This document shows positions 13,805 through 22,431 of a stretch of DNA of 40,628 bases, piece after piece. The stretch lies in NCBI GenBank assembly GCA_947378965.1, contig CANCMG010000033.1, positions 1 through 40,628 on the forward strand. Direction: 5' to 3'. Within the stretch, counting starts at the first letter, position 1, and the number at the start of each line of letters is the position of its first letter. The notes under the pieces are model-generated. The model saw only the letters and a list, made by a program, of their open reading frames with translations. It had not been told where the DNA came from and did not search any database. The DNA is from Alcaligenaceae bacterium. GTDB lineage: Bacteria > Pseudomonadota > Gammaproteobacteria > Burkholderiales > Burkholderiaceae_B. A program made the translations under genes and the position numbers.

Positions 13805-14776
13805 ATGAAAAAAATAACCTCAATGCTGCTTGCGGGCGTCACTCTAGCGATAGTGAGCGTATCTACGTTTGCACAGTCTTGGCCAATGCGACCGATTCGC
13901 CTGATCGTTCCATTTACTCCGGGAGGCGGCGTAGACCTCACCGGACGTGTCATCGCGCCCAAGCTCTCTGAGGCGCTCGGGCAAACGGTCATAGTAGAAA
14001 ACCGCGGGGGCGCTGGTGGCTTAATCGGCGTCGATCTTGGCGCAAAAGCGTCACCAGACGGCTATACCATCGTCATTGGCACGATTGGCAATATCGCTCT
14101 CGCGCCTCACTTGCAAAGCAAGATGCCGTATGACCCTCAGAAAGACCTTGTACCTATTAGCCAACTCGCCAACGCACTCAACGTGATGGTGATCCATCCT
14201 TCGATGAAAGCCACAACCGTCAAGGAATTTATTGCGCTAGCCAAGAAAGAAGGCAGCAATATAAGTTTCGGCTCTTCAGGATCAGGCGCTACGGATCATC
14301 TGGCGGGCGAGTTGTTCAACAATCTTGCGGGCTTGAAGATGACGCACATTCCCTACAAAGGCGGAGCCCCGGCGATGATTGATCTGGTGGGTGGCCAGGT
14401 GCAGGTCATATTTGCTACGGTGTCCACCGCAATCAGCTCAATCCAGGGAGGTAAGGTCCGGGCATTGGGCATGACCGGCAATCAGCGCTATGAAAGCCTG
14501 CCCGAAGTGCCAACGATCGCCGAAGCAGGCCTTGCTGGTTTTGACGTCAACGGCTGGTATGGGTTGTATGCTCCTGCCGGCACACCAAAAGACATCATCA
14601 CAAGACTCAACGCAGAAGTTGTCAAAGCCCTAGCGATGCCAGACGTGAAGGCTCGATTACTCGATGCGGGCATCATCGCGACCTCTAGCACACCAGAAGC
14701 CTTCGCCGCCTATGCGCAGGCCGAGACGCAGAGGTGGGCCAAGGTCGTCAAGGACGCCAATATCAAGACTGAATAA
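13805..14776 (+). CDS. Bug-family (TctC) periplasmic solute-binding protein
   Basis: A 323-residue Bug protein starting at ATG 13805 (MKKITSMLLAGVTL, signal cleaved after STFAQ), preceded by AAAGAGAG. The open frame back to 13727 adds 26 residues in front of the signal peptide and is unlikely. Landmarks: LIVPFTPGGGVDLTGRV, SPDGYTIVIG, HIPYKGGAPAMIDLVGGQV, VPTIAEAG. It is convergent with an amidase gene and ends in a hairpin terminator. An amide or its acid product is a tempting ligand, but this rests only on proximity. Confidence 0.92.
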   Translation: MKKITSMLLAGVTLAIVSVSTFAQSWPMRPIRLIVPFTPGGGVDLTGRVIAPKLSEALGQTVIVENRGGAGGLIGVDLGAKASPDGYTIVIGTIGNIALAPHLQSKMPYDPQKDLVPISQLANALNVMVIHPSMKATTVKEFIALAKKEGSNISFGSSGSGATDHLAGELFNNLAGLKMTHIPYKGGAPAMIDLVGGQVQVIFATVSTAISSIQGGKVRALGMTGNQRYESLPEVPTIAEAGLAGFDVNGWYGLYAPAGTPKDIITRLNAEVVKALAMPDVKARLLDAGIIATSSTPEAFAAYAQAETQRWAKVVKDANIKTE

Positions 14777-14809
14777 GTGCCCGCAAAAAATTGCAGTGCA
14801 CGGTAGTTT

Positions 14810-14837
14810 GGAGGGAAACCTAGGGCATCCCTCCTTT
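14810..14837 (+). terminator. Hairpin terminator between convergent genes
   Basis: GGAGGG (14810-14815) pairs with CCCTCC (14829-14834), followed by TTTCATTT. It serves the plus-strand Bug gene ending at 14776. The minus strand lacks a T-run there. Confidence 0.5.
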
Positions 14838-14846
14838 CATTTGCAA

Positions 14847-16142
14847 TCAGAGTCGTCCAGAGCCTACAGCGCGACTCACCCAGCGCGCCACCTTGAACAT
14901 CTGACGATCAGCGCCGCGCTTCGCAATGAGCTGCACACCAACCGGCAGTCCGTTGGGTCCGGTAAATAGCGGTAAGCTTATCGTCGGCACGTGAAGAGTC
15001 GTCCAGAGCAGACTGAACGAAGGGTCGCCGGTCGCCTCTAGACCAATTGGCGCCTCGCCTGCCACTGCGGGAGTGAGCAGCACGTCGTAGTCTCTAAAGA
15101 GATCGTCCATCTGCAGGCGGCTGCGCTCGGCAAACTCGCGCGAACTTTTGTACTGCTCGAAGCTGCATGTGAGTCCGTCATGGATGCGTCCATGACGCAG
15201 ACGCTCGCTAATCAGGTCAACATGGTGATCGATCTCCCAAGCGCGGTTACGCGCGAACTCGAAACTCGATATCCAACGATGTGCATCCGGAATGCGATCG
15301 AATGACTGCGGCAACGTCACATCCTCCAAGCGAGCTCCGGCTTTCGAGAGCATTGTTGCGCAATGCTGGAGTAAAGTCTTTGTTGAGTCATCGCATTTAT
15401 CCCAGAAAATTGAGCGGCAAAAACCGACACGCGGTGCAGCGTTCACTTGACTGGGCAACGGCTCTGGTTTGACGCATAAGAGTACGTCACGGTAAAGCGC
15501 GACGTCGTCGATCGAGCGAGCGATCAGACCGAGTGTGTCAAGCGACTCTGCAACTTCCATGACACCGGCAAGCGGTAGGTCGCCCCACGTTGGGCGGTAA
15601 CCCACGCATCCGTTGAACGACGCAGGCCTGATCGTCGAAGCAGTCGTCTGCGTGCCGATCGCGAGTGGCACCATATGGTCACCCACCGCAGCGCCTGAGC
15701 CGCTCGATGATCCGCCCGGCGTACGTGTTGGATCCTGTGGATGCTTCGTCTTTCCTGGCGTTAAGTTGGCGAACTCGGTGGTCACAGTCTTGCCCATGAT
15801 GAGACCGCCCGCGCGGCGCGTGAGCGCAACACATGCGGCATCTATACGTGGCTGATACCTCGCATGAATGACCGTGCCGTACTCTGTGGGCATGTCGAAC
15901 GTATCGATGAGATCCTTGATACCCACTGGAACGCCCTGTAGCGGTCCACGCCGACCAGACTGATCGAGAACGCGCGACTGTGCGATTGCGAGATCCGGGT
16001 CTAGGTACTGCCAGGCCTGCACATCGGGCTCACGCTCTTCGATATGGGCCAGGCATGCGCGAGTGACGGCCTCACACGTCGACTTACCCTCTTGGATCGC
16101 TTGAACGATCTCTGTGGCTGTTAGGCGATGCAGGTCCCTCAT
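14847..16142 (-). CDS. Amidase signature family hydrolase
   Basis: A 431-residue amidase. The Ser-cisSer-Lys triad is visible: Lys76 in VPVGIKD, the cis-Ser in TPGGSSSGSGAAV (145-147), and the nucleophile Ser169 in GTQTTASTIRPASF. The usual Gly-Gly before the nucleophile is replaced by Thr-Ala. Such enzymes hydrolyse small amides, and related proteins include allophanate hydrolase, GatA and mandelamide hydrolase. No GatB/GatC or ureases are nearby, so a catabolic amidase is likely. It is convergent with a Bug gene. Confidence 0.92.
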   Translation of the reverse strand: MRDLHRLTATEIVQAIQEGKSTCEAVTRACLAHIEEREPDVQAWQYLDPDLAIAQSRVLDQSGRRGPLQGVPVGIKDLIDTFDMPTEYGTVIHARYQPRIDAACVALTRRAGGLIMGKTVTTEFANLTPGKTKHPQDPTRTPGGSSSGSGAAVGDHMVPLAIGTQTTASTIRPASFNGCVGYRPTWGDLPLAGVMEVAESLDTLGLIARSIDDVALYRDVLLCVKPEPLPSQVNAAPRVGFCRSIFWDKCDDSTKTLLQHCATMLSKAGARLEDVTLPQSFDRIPDAHRWISSFEFARNRAWEIDHHVDLISERLRHGRIHDGLTCSFEQYKSSREFAERSRLQMDDLFRDYDVLLTPAVAGEAPIGLEATGDPSFSLLWTTLHVPTISLPLFTGPNGLPVGVQLIAKRGADRQMFKVARWVSRAVGSGRL

Positions 16143-16243
16143 GATTTCACTCGAAGCATTGTGCGCGATATAAAAATGGATCGCCTGTCGATCCGCAAGC
16201 TCTTGGTGCGAGTCGAGGCCGAAGAGAAAATAATATGAATGAC

Positions 16244-16275
16244 TTAGCCCAACTTTACGGTTGGGATTTTTATTC
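16244..16275 (+). terminator. Orphan plus-strand hairpin terminator
   Basis: CCCAAC-TTTACG-GTTGGG followed by ATTTTTATT. The first 21 bases are identical to the terminator after the tRNA fragment at 8762. Genes on both sides run leftward and no plus-strand gene precedes it, so it probably marks a lost tRNA. Confidence 0.55.
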
Positions 16276-17259
16276 GAACTTCAGTCCAGTCCGTTCGATC
16301 AGTCGCCCGTACATATCGCGATCGTGCTTAAAAATCTGCACGGTTTCTCGGGGATCGCTACCCGACAGCATCGTACCGTGCTGTCCATACCGATCTACCA
16401 TCGCCTTGTCCGACAACGCGTATTGCACGGCTGTGTTGAGCTTGTCGATGACGGGCTGAGGCGTTCCCTTTGGAACGAACATAGCCGTCTTGAAGTCAGC
16501 GACCATTTCTGGATAGCCAGACTCAACAAAAGTGGGCACATTTGGAGCCGCCGACAGGCGCTCAGACGAAGTCACACCAATCAACTTGATGCGTCCAGCC
16601 TTAACCAGAGGCAAAGACGCCACCGTTCCGTCCACGAGAAGCGGTATTTGCCCACCTGACAGGTCCACCAAACCCGGAGTGGATCCTTTGTAGGAAATAT
16701 CCGTCATCTTGATGCCGAGTGCGGCTGCAATCATTTCGCCAACGAAGTGAGCGGTCGCGCCTCTGCCCTGGGTGCCGTATGACAACTTACCGGGATTCGC
16801 TTTTGCATACTCGACCAAATCTTTCGGCGTGTTGTACAGCGCAGAGGCTGGAGCGGCCAGGACCAGTGGGTTTTGCGCCAACAACGACACCCCTTCAAAA
16901 TCGTCGATCGAGAAAGGCATGGACTTAAGCGTGTGCGGATTTGTCGCAAACGTGGTGGTCGTTGTGATCAGGATCGAGTATCCGTCGGGCGGTGACTTTG
17001 CTACCTTATCGGCACCGATTACGGTGCTGGCTCCCGCAAGGTTCTCTACGACGACGGGCACACCGAGGTGTTGGGCCATCTTCTGCCCAACCTCCCGTCC
17101 CAGCACATCTGTTCCTCCCCCCGCAGAGAATGGCACGATGATTCTGATCGACTTGGACGGGTAGGCATCTTGAGCCACCGCCGACGTTATTGCCGTCGTA
17201 CCTATAAGCCCGACCCATAATAGGGACGCTACCACCGACACTCTTGATTTCATCAACAT
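16270..17259 (-). CDS. Bug-family (TctC) periplasmic solute-binding protein
   Basis: About 329 residues. GGAGG lies 4 bases before ATG 17259 and 10 before ATG 17253, so the start is one of these rather than the open-frame limit at 17310. The signal peptide runs to ITSAVAQDAYP; then IIVPFSAGGGTDVLGREV, PPDGYSILI, DISYKGSTPGLVDLSGGQI and VPTFVESG. Downstream of another Bug gene on the same strand (gap 107 bases), so the two may be co-transcribed, an unusual tandem of binding proteins. The last bases overlap the orphan plus-strand terminator. Confidence 0.9.
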   Translation of the reverse strand: MLMKSRVSVVASLLWVGLIGTTAITSAVAQDAYPSKSIRIIVPFSAGGGTDVLGREVGQKMAQHLGVPVVVENLAGASTVIGADKVAKSPPDGYSILITTTTTFATNPHTLKSMPFSIDDFEGVSLLAQNPLVLAAPASALYNTPKDLVEYAKANPGKLSYGTQGRGATAHFVGEMIAAALGIKMTDISYKGSTPGLVDLSGGQIPLLVDGTVASLPLVKAGRIKLIGVTSSERLSAAPNVPTFVESGYPEMVADFKTAMFVPKGTPQPVIDKLNTAVQYALSDKAMVDRYGQHGTMLSGSDPRETVQIFKHDRDMYGRLIERTGLKFE

Positions 17260-17366
17260 CGCTCCTCCGCTAGGTTTCTTTTTAAAATTATTTTTGCGTG
17301 ATGCCCGCATTCGTTCTTTGTTTGAGTATACGAACTAGCCCCAAGTCGTCAAAAGGCCAGTGAAGT

Positions 17367-18350
17367 CTAATTCGCTTTAAGCTTTAGTTCGCGGATGATG
17401 TTTCCCCAGCGCTGATATTCGCTCTGTACGAATTTCGTGGCGGCGTCCGGCGGGCCGTTGACGATTTCAGTGATGCCGGCGTCACGCAGGCGGTCTTGCA
17501 CCTCTTGTACCTTGAGGGCTTTGTCGAATTCTTCATGCAAGCGTTGCACAATCGCGGCCGGTGTTTTTGCCGGTGCAAACACCACATACCAGGTCATGAC
17601 GGTATAGCCCTTTAACCCCGACTCATCGAGCGTCGGGATGTCTGGTGCAATCGGCGAACGCTTAATGCCGGTCTGGCCGACCGCGCGCACGCGGCCAGCG
17701 CGCACCTGTGCCAGCGCTTCTGGCATCGCGATCGTAGCGAATTCAACCTGGCCGCCGATCACGTCTTGTAACGCCTGAGGCCCGCCCCGATAGGGCACAT
17801 GCAGCATTTCAACGCCGGCCATCATCCGCATCATTTCGCTGGCGAGATGCGATGAGCTGCCGATGGCCGAGCTCGAGAAACGCACCTCACCAGGGCGCGC
17901 TTTGGCGAGATTGATCAGGTCAGTGATGCTACGCACCGGTAGTGCATTATTCACGACCAGCAGCAGCGGCGCGTCGCCGACGTACGAGATGCCGACGAAA
18001 TCCTCTATCCGGTAATTGATCTTTTCAAACAGGGTCGGATTAATGGCGATAGCAACCGGACTATAGAGCAACGTGTGGCCATCAGGATCAGCTTTGGCGA
18101 CGAAATCGAAAGCGATGTTGCCGCCAGCCCCCGGTCGGTTCTCGACCATAAAACTCTGGCCGGTGTTCTCAGATAATTTCTGCGCGAGGATGCGGGCTGT
18201 GGTGTCTGCGCCACCGCCCGCCGTGAGCGGGATCACCAACCGAACGGGGCGCACCGACGATTTCTGAGCGTAGGCACTCGAAGCACCAAACGCCAGCGCG
18301 ACGCAGGCCGCAAGTAATGAGGTGACGGTCATACGGCGAAAGCAATTCAT
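17367..18350 (-). CDS. Bug-family (TctC) periplasmic solute-binding protein
   Basis: 327 residues from ATG 18350, which follows AGAGGGG by 5 bases. The signal peptide ends around SSAYAQK. Landmarks: LVIPLTAGGGADTTARIL, DPDGHTLLYSP, HVPYRGGPQALQDVIGGQV, IPTLDESG. The gene starts 60 bases after the quinone oxidoreductase stop on the same strand, so they likely form an operon. The ligand is unknown. Confidence 0.92.
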   Translation of the reverse strand: MNCFRRMTVTSLLAACVALAFGASSAYAQKSSVRPVRLVIPLTAGGGADTTARILAQKLSENTGQSFMVENRPGAGGNIAFDFVAKADPDGHTLLYSPVAIAINPTLFEKINYRIEDFVGISYVGDAPLLLVVNNALPVRSITDLINLAKARPGEVRFSSSAIGSSSHLASEMMRMMAGVEMLHVPYRGGPQALQDVIGGQVEFATIAMPEALAQVRAGRVRAVGQTGIKRSPIAPDIPTLDESGLKGYTVMTWYVVFAPAKTPAAIVQRLHEEFDKALKVQEVQDRLRDAGITEIVNGPPDAATKFVQSEYQRWGNIIRELKLKAN

Positions 18351-18410
18351 CAGCACCCCTCTGCAGTCTGCGCGACTGTGATTCGTCAATAATATGACGT
18401 CAGAAAAAAA

Positions 18411-19385
18411 TCAGTCAAACCGGATGGCGACTTTACCCAGCAAGGTGTTTTGTTCGACGTATTGCTTGGCAGCTGGCAATTCATCAAACGAAAACGTGCG
18501 GTCGATCACTGGCACGATGCGACCATCGGTAATGGCGGGCATGACCTCGCGCTCGAAGCCACGTTGCGCAACCGCCCGCATCGCCGTCGAGAGGGGTGCA
18601 TTCGACAGCCCAAAAATCTGTAGGCGTTTGCCATGCACCGGCTCAATATCGAGCCCAGTCAGCATCTGCCCATCAACATAGCCGACAACCGCCAGGCGGC
18701 CGAAATCAGTGAGTGCCTCAAGACATCCTGCAAACGCGCTGCCGCCCACCAGATTCACAGCGAGCCCGACACCGGCGCCGCCTGTGATCTGCCGCGCTTG
18801 CTCAGCAAAGTTTTCGCCACGCGTGACTATGCCGGCGTCGAGGCCGAGCTCCTTCAAGCGCGCAAGCTTTTCTGCGGAACCGGAGGTACCGATGACCTTA
18901 GCGCCGCAAATCTTTGCGATCTGTAACGCGGCGACACCAACGCCAGAAGATGCTCCGGCAATCACCACCCACTCACCGGCTTGCACACGACCGAATTGCA
19001 GGATGGCCTCGTAGGCGGTGATATAGGCGATCGGAATCACGGCGGCCTGTTCCCAATTCAGACAAGCCGGAACCGGCGTGAGCAAGGTCGCTTCGACAGC
19101 CACGTATTCAGAAAAACAGCCTTTGGCGCGAAACATGACGCGGTCGCCGACCGCAACCCCGCGTACATTGGCACCGATTGCTTCGACCTCACCGGCGCCA
19201 TCGACGCCGGCGGGACGCCCGCCCTTGGCGCTATGCAGTTTAATGGCGCCCATAATGTCGCCGCGATTAATGCTGGTGGCACGCACCCGCACCAGCACCT
19301 GGTCAGGGCCGGGAGTGGGTATTGGCAGCTCGCGCAGTTCAAGCTCGGTACCGGTCGCGGTTTTGTTGATCCAGTAAGATTTCAT
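18411..19385 (-). CDS. Zinc-independent quinone oxidoreductase (MDR superfamily)
   Basis: A 324-residue NADPH:quinone reductase-like enzyme. The N-terminal GroES-like domain lacks the zinc-binding cysteines of alcohol dehydrogenases. The Rossmann domain has VVIAGASSGVGVAALQIAK (about 140-158), the AxxGxxG nucleotide loop. The C-terminal PVIDRTFSFDELPAAKQYVE is typical of QOR and crotonyl-CoA-reductase-like members. Substrates are quinones or alpha,beta-unsaturated carbonyls. It is first in a probable operon with the Bug gene at 17367, suggesting a role in breaking down the imported acid. Confidence 0.92.
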   Translation of the reverse strand: MKSYWINKTATGTELELRELPIPTPGPDQVLVRVRATSINRGDIMGAIKLHSAKGGRPAGVDGAGEVEAIGANVRGVAVGDRVMFRAKGCFSEYVAVEATLLTPVPACLNWEQAAVIPIAYITAYEAILQFGRVQAGEWVVIAGASSGVGVAALQIAKICGAKVIGTSGSAEKLARLKELGLDAGIVTRGENFAEQARQITGGAGVGLAVNLVGGSAFAGCLEALTDFGRLAVVGYVDGQMLTGLDIEPVHGKRLQIFGLSNAPLSTAMRAVAQRGFEREVMPAITDGRIVPVIDRTFSFDELPAAKQYVEQNTLLGKVAIRFD

Positions 19386-19534
19386 TAGAAGGCTCTCTAA
19401 ATATTCGACCTAGGTCGTGATTTCAATGTCAATGTCGGGCCCTTAGGGCACGGTGTTAGATGTTCTGCTTGACCAATTACCCCATGGGAAAACAAGAGTC
19501 CCAGGAGAAAAAAATACAGTCCCGAAAGGTTAAC

Positions 19535-19574
19535 ACGCAGGTCTCTGATTCGTGTCAAGGTCGGGAAGCCAAAA
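19535..19574 (+). pseudogene. tRNA 3'-end fragment (third copy)
   Basis: 34 of 40 bases match 8711-8750 (ACGCAGGTC, TTCG, AGGTC, AGCCAAAA), keeping the terminal GCCA but with the T-stem disrupted. The following GAACATATGGTTTGCAG also resembles the sequence after the second copy (9706-9722). It lies in the 277-base gap between the quinone oxidoreductase and the FGE-fold gene; nothing else is seen there. Confidence 0.6.
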
Positions 19575-19662
19575 ATATCAGATCCGTTCTGAACATATGG
19601 TTTGCAGGCTTGCTCTGGTCCCGTCGTTAGCACTTCGCTCAACGGGCGCGTTGGGTCATCTC

Positions 19663-20490
19663 TCAATTTTCTTTTGACGAACGCGCGCAGCGAAACCCAA
19701 TATTGTGATGACCCGCTTTGGGATTGCGAGATAAGTTTCTGCCTCGTTGGGTTGTCGTGAGCTCGTCTTCGCTTGAATCATGGCCGCCACCGCGAGTCGA
19801 GCGAACTGGGCCAGGATTTTGCTGTTCTCTTTCGTCGTCAGCGCTGTAGGGGTAGGGTCGATAGGCGCTAGCGACCCATTCCCATTGATTGCCAGATAGG
19901 TCTAAAACTCCGTACGGGCTTGCTCCTTCAGGAAACGCATCAACCGGTGCCGACGAGTTATAAGGTGCGCCGTACAGTGCCCGCTTGTTGTTCGGCCTTG
20001 AATTGCCCCACGGATATTTTCTGCCATCTGTTCCGCGTGCGGCTTTCTCCCATTCTGCCTCGGTCGGTAAGCGCTTGTTCAACCAAGTGCAGTAATCACG
20101 AGCACCTACCCAACTCACTTCATTGACTGGGTGCGATGCGTAACCCACGTCTGCTTGCCATAGCGAGTTATGCTGATGAATTCTGGCATCGCGATCATCG
20201 TCGTCGTAAAACGATTCACCGAGATGATTTTTTAAGCCGCGCGTATTTAGAAATTTCGCAAAATCAGCATTGCTGACCGGAAGCACATCCATCAAAAATG
20301 ATTTCACAAAAACCCGATGCTCTGGTTTTTCATCATCGGGACCATTATTAGAGCCCATCATGAAATGGCTCTCTGGAACATAGACCATCTTGTTGAATGA
20401 GCTGGCATCGATGGTAGTTGTTTGGGCTTGGCTGATTGCGGTGAGCACAAACAACGTCAGCAAAAAGAATAGCGTTCTAGTGCTAGTCAT
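19663..20490 (-). CDS. Secreted SUMF1/FGE-sulfatase-fold protein
   Basis: 275 residues from ATG 20490 (MTSTRTLFFLLTLFVLTAIS, signal peptide ending at SQAQ). The longer frame to 20556 adds residues in front of the signal. The FGE-sulfatase fold is clear: YVPESHFMMGSNNGPDDEKPEHRVFV, VNEVSWVGARDYCTWLNKRLPTEAEWEKAARG, YGVLDLSGNQWEWV, and IGFRCARS at the end. The fold occurs in formylglycine-generating enzyme, EgtB C-termini and many lipoprotein or ligand-binding proteins. The paired active-site cysteines of true FGE are not evident, so sulfatase activation is doubtful. Periplasmic role unknown. Confidence 0.85.
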   Translation of the reverse strand: MTSTRTLFFLLTLFVLTAISQAQTTTIDASSFNKMVYVPESHFMMGSNNGPDDEKPEHRVFVKSFLMDVLPVSNADFAKFLNTRGLKNHLGESFYDDDDRDARIHQHNSLWQADVGYASHPVNEVSWVGARDYCTWLNKRLPTEAEWEKAARGTDGRKYPWGNSRPNNKRALYGAPYNSSAPVDAFPEGASPYGVLDLSGNQWEWVASAYRPYPYSADDEREQQNPGPVRSTRGGGHDSSEDELTTTQRGRNLSRNPKAGHHNIGFRCARSSKEN

Positions 20491-20568
20491 ATTTTTGAAC
20501 CTGCAGACGACAGAGTGATAGGCTTGGTGAATGGAAGGGAACTTAAGACTCAGCAAAATATCATAAGT

Positions 20569-20608
20569 TAACCCAAAGACCTCGGTCGAAGTCTTTGATT
20601 TTGGGTTA
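20569..20608. promoter_or_regulatory. Nested inverted repeat in a divergent promoter
   Basis: TAACCCAAAGAC (20569-20580) can pair with GTCTTT (20591-20596) or with TTTGGGTTA (20600-20608), giving two alternative stems around CTCGGTCGAA. It lies 36 bases before the VOC gene and 78 bases before the FGE-fold gene. An operator or leader attenuator is possible. Confidence 0.4.
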
Positions 20609-20644
20609 CGCTGCTTATTCTCAACAACAATTTTCGGAGTCGAA

Positions 20645-21028
20645 ATGTTTAGTCACGTAATGGTAGGTGCAAACGATTTAGAAGCGTCGCGAAAATTCTA
20701 TGACGCAGTTTTTGGTACCTTGGGTATTGCGCCAGGTGTCATCAACCGAGATGTTCGTTACTTCTATCGCACGCCCACCGGTGTTTTTTCGTTTACGCTG
20801 CCTATTGATAACAAGGCTGCGACTCCAGCAAACGGCGGTACGATCGGATTTTCGGCACAATCTTCAGAACAAGTTGATGCGTTTCACGCCGCTGCACTTG
20901 CAAATGGCGGCACAACCTGCGAAGACCCACCTGGCTACCGCGAAGGCCCCGCTGGTAAGTTGTATCTGGCGTATGTGCGTGATCCAATCGGCAACAAGAT
21001 TTGCGCGATGTTGAGAGTGCCGAAGTAA
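20645..21028 (+). CDS. VOC (glyoxalase/dioxygenase) superfamily protein
   Basis: A 127-residue single-domain vicinal oxygen chelate protein. HVMVGANDLEASRKFYDAVF opens the first beta-alpha-beta-beta-beta module with a metal-ligand His at residue 4, and YLAYVRDPIGNKICAM closes the second. This small subgroup includes glyoxalase I-like and antibiotic-resistance-like members, and its substrate cannot be assigned. A GST follows on the same strand after 146 bases, so a shared detoxification role is possible. Confidence 0.85.
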   Translation: MFSHVMVGANDLEASRKFYDAVFGTLGIAPGVINRDVRYFYRTPTGVFSFTLPIDNKAATPANGGTIGFSAQSSEQVDAFHAAALANGGTTCEDPPGYREGPAGKLYLAYVRDPIGNKICAMLRVPK

Positions 21029-21073
21029 GTGTTGCGTGGGCGGCAGAGAACTTTAAACATGCGCGCCCATTAA

Positions 21074-21099
21074 GCTGCTCAGTGGAGTCGTTGAGCAGC
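21074..21099 (+). terminator. Hairpin after the VOC gene
   Basis: GCTGCTCA (21074-21081) and TGAGCAGC (21092-21099) form a perfect 8-base stem with a 10-base loop, followed by ATCGTTTTC. The T-run is short, so termination may be weak. Confidence 0.45.
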
Positions 21100-21174
21100 A
21101 TCGTTTTCTGGTAACTGAGAATTCAATCCGAAGCAGTACGATCAGGCAAAAATACCTTCAAGAGGAAACCATCT

Positions 21175-21786
21175 ATGCAGCTCTATATCAGCCCAGGTTC
21201 ACCCTATGCGCGGATCGTACGCATCGTAGTCATCGAGAAAAAATTATCCGAAAAAGTCGAAGTGATTGCGGCTAAGACTCGCACGACCGACAGCCCCTAC
21301 TATCAGATTAATCCTTCGGGTAGAGTGCCACATTTAGTCTGCGCTGATGGCCTTGCGCTCGAAGATTCTGGCTTGATCAGTTCTTACCTTGATCACCTGG
21401 ATGGTCATCCCAGTTTTGCGTTACCTGCTGGTGCGCCCGGACTCGAGGCCAGGCGCGTTGAAGCGTTGGTGCGAAGCACGCTTGATGGCTTGGCGGTGCT
21501 GGGACGCGAAAAATGGCGACCCATAAACGAGCAATCTCCTAAGATTGTTCTTCACGAAACTGATCGCGCTAAGCGCTTGCTGAATCTGTGGGAACAACAA
21601 ATCAGTCACCCCTTGTTTCATGGTCAACTGAACATGGTGCAGATCGTGTTGGGCTGTACCTTAGGGTTTGCTGATTTGATACCCGATTTTTCATGGCGGC
21701 CGAATCATCCCAAATTAAATGTTTGGTTTGAATCCATATCAGCAAGGCCGTCATTTTTAGCGACAAGACCTCCCATGCCTAAGTAA
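21175..21786 (+). CDS. Glutathione S-transferase family protein
   Basis: 203 residues, the usual GST length. The thioredoxin-like N-domain shows MQLYISPGSPYARIVRI, cis-Pro in GRVPHLV, and LEDSGLISSYL (the ES/DS glutathione-binding motif). A helical C-domain follows. AGAGGAAACC precedes the ATG. GSTs of this kind conjugate or dehalogenate electrophiles. The DehI-like gene 650 bases downstream makes halogenated or electrophilic substrates a thinkable link, but they are on opposite strands. Confidence 0.9.
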   Translation: MQLYISPGSPYARIVRIVVIEKKLSEKVEVIAAKTRTTDSPYYQINPSGRVPHLVCADGLALEDSGLISSYLDHLDGHPSFALPAGAPGLEARRVEALVRSTLDGLAVLGREKWRPINEQSPKIVLHETDRAKRLLNLWEQQISHPLFHGQLNMVQIVLGCTLGFADLIPDFSWRPNHPKLNVWFESISARPSFLATRPPMPK

Positions 21787-21997
21787 AGGCTGCAAGCTCG
21801 CCGTAAATTGTAAAAGAGGAGGACTGCACATCAATCCATTGTCTCTATTGGAGGCGGCGTTGCAACCCCATATGTGAGGTTCAGCGCTGTGAACATTTCG
21901 CTGCTGATGTCTCCCACAAAATATGGTGCGATTTCTCTTGGCACAGAATTTGCTTGATCGGCCTATCATAGGATATTGATTTTTTGAGAACGCAACC

Positions 21998-22351
21998 ATG
22001 TCAACGTCTCGTATTTTCGCCCTCGCCAACTACTTACAACCTTCTGACCAAGAGCCTGTCCGATCAGTTGTATCACGCACAGAAGATACCGCGATCGTTG
22101 CGTGGTACGTGAAGCCCGGGCAACATTTACCCGCGCACTCACATCCAACCGGCCAAGACACTTGGATCATCGTGTCGGGCACTGGCACGTATCAGTTAGA
22201 TAAAGAGGGCAACACCAAGATCATCAAGGCGGGCGATATTGTTATCGCCCCAACCGGCGCTGTGCATGGCGTTTACAACCATGGCACAGAACCGTTGATA
22301 TTTGCTGGTGTCGTTGCTCCTGCTGAATCAGGTTTTGAACTGCTCGGATGA
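21998..22351 (+). CDS. Small single-domain cupin
   Basis: A 117-residue cupin. Motif 1 is PAHSHPTGQDTWIIVSGTGTY (two His and a Gln or Asp as metal ligands), and motif 2 is GDIVIAPTGAVHGVYN with the last His. The barrel is complete, and no second domain is present, so it is a sensor or small-molecule-binding cupin or a minor dioxygenase or isomerase. It is convergent with the DehI-like gene. Function unknown. Confidence 0.85.
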   Translation: MSTSRIFALANYLQPSDQEPVRSVVSRTEDTAIVAWYVKPGQHLPAHSHPTGQDTWIIVSGTGTYQLDKEGNTKIIKAGDIVIAPTGAVHGVYNHGTEPLIFAGVVAPAESGFELLG

Positions 22352-22431
22352 AAAGGGTAATCTTCTGGTTTTTTATCGCGTAGTTTTTTAGGTTAAGGTC
22401 AGTCTTGCCGGCTGCTTCAATACGGCTATTT

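Noticed and set aside
19397-19666. 89-residue minus-strand frame next to the quinone oxidoreductase
   Set aside because: It runs through the tRNA-end fragment, has no family features and no ribosome-binding site.
19663-20490. Reading the FGE-fold protein as the maturase of the sulfatase at 35722
   Set aside because: The paired active-site cysteines of FGE are not evident, and the sulfatase has Ser rather than Cys at the modified position.
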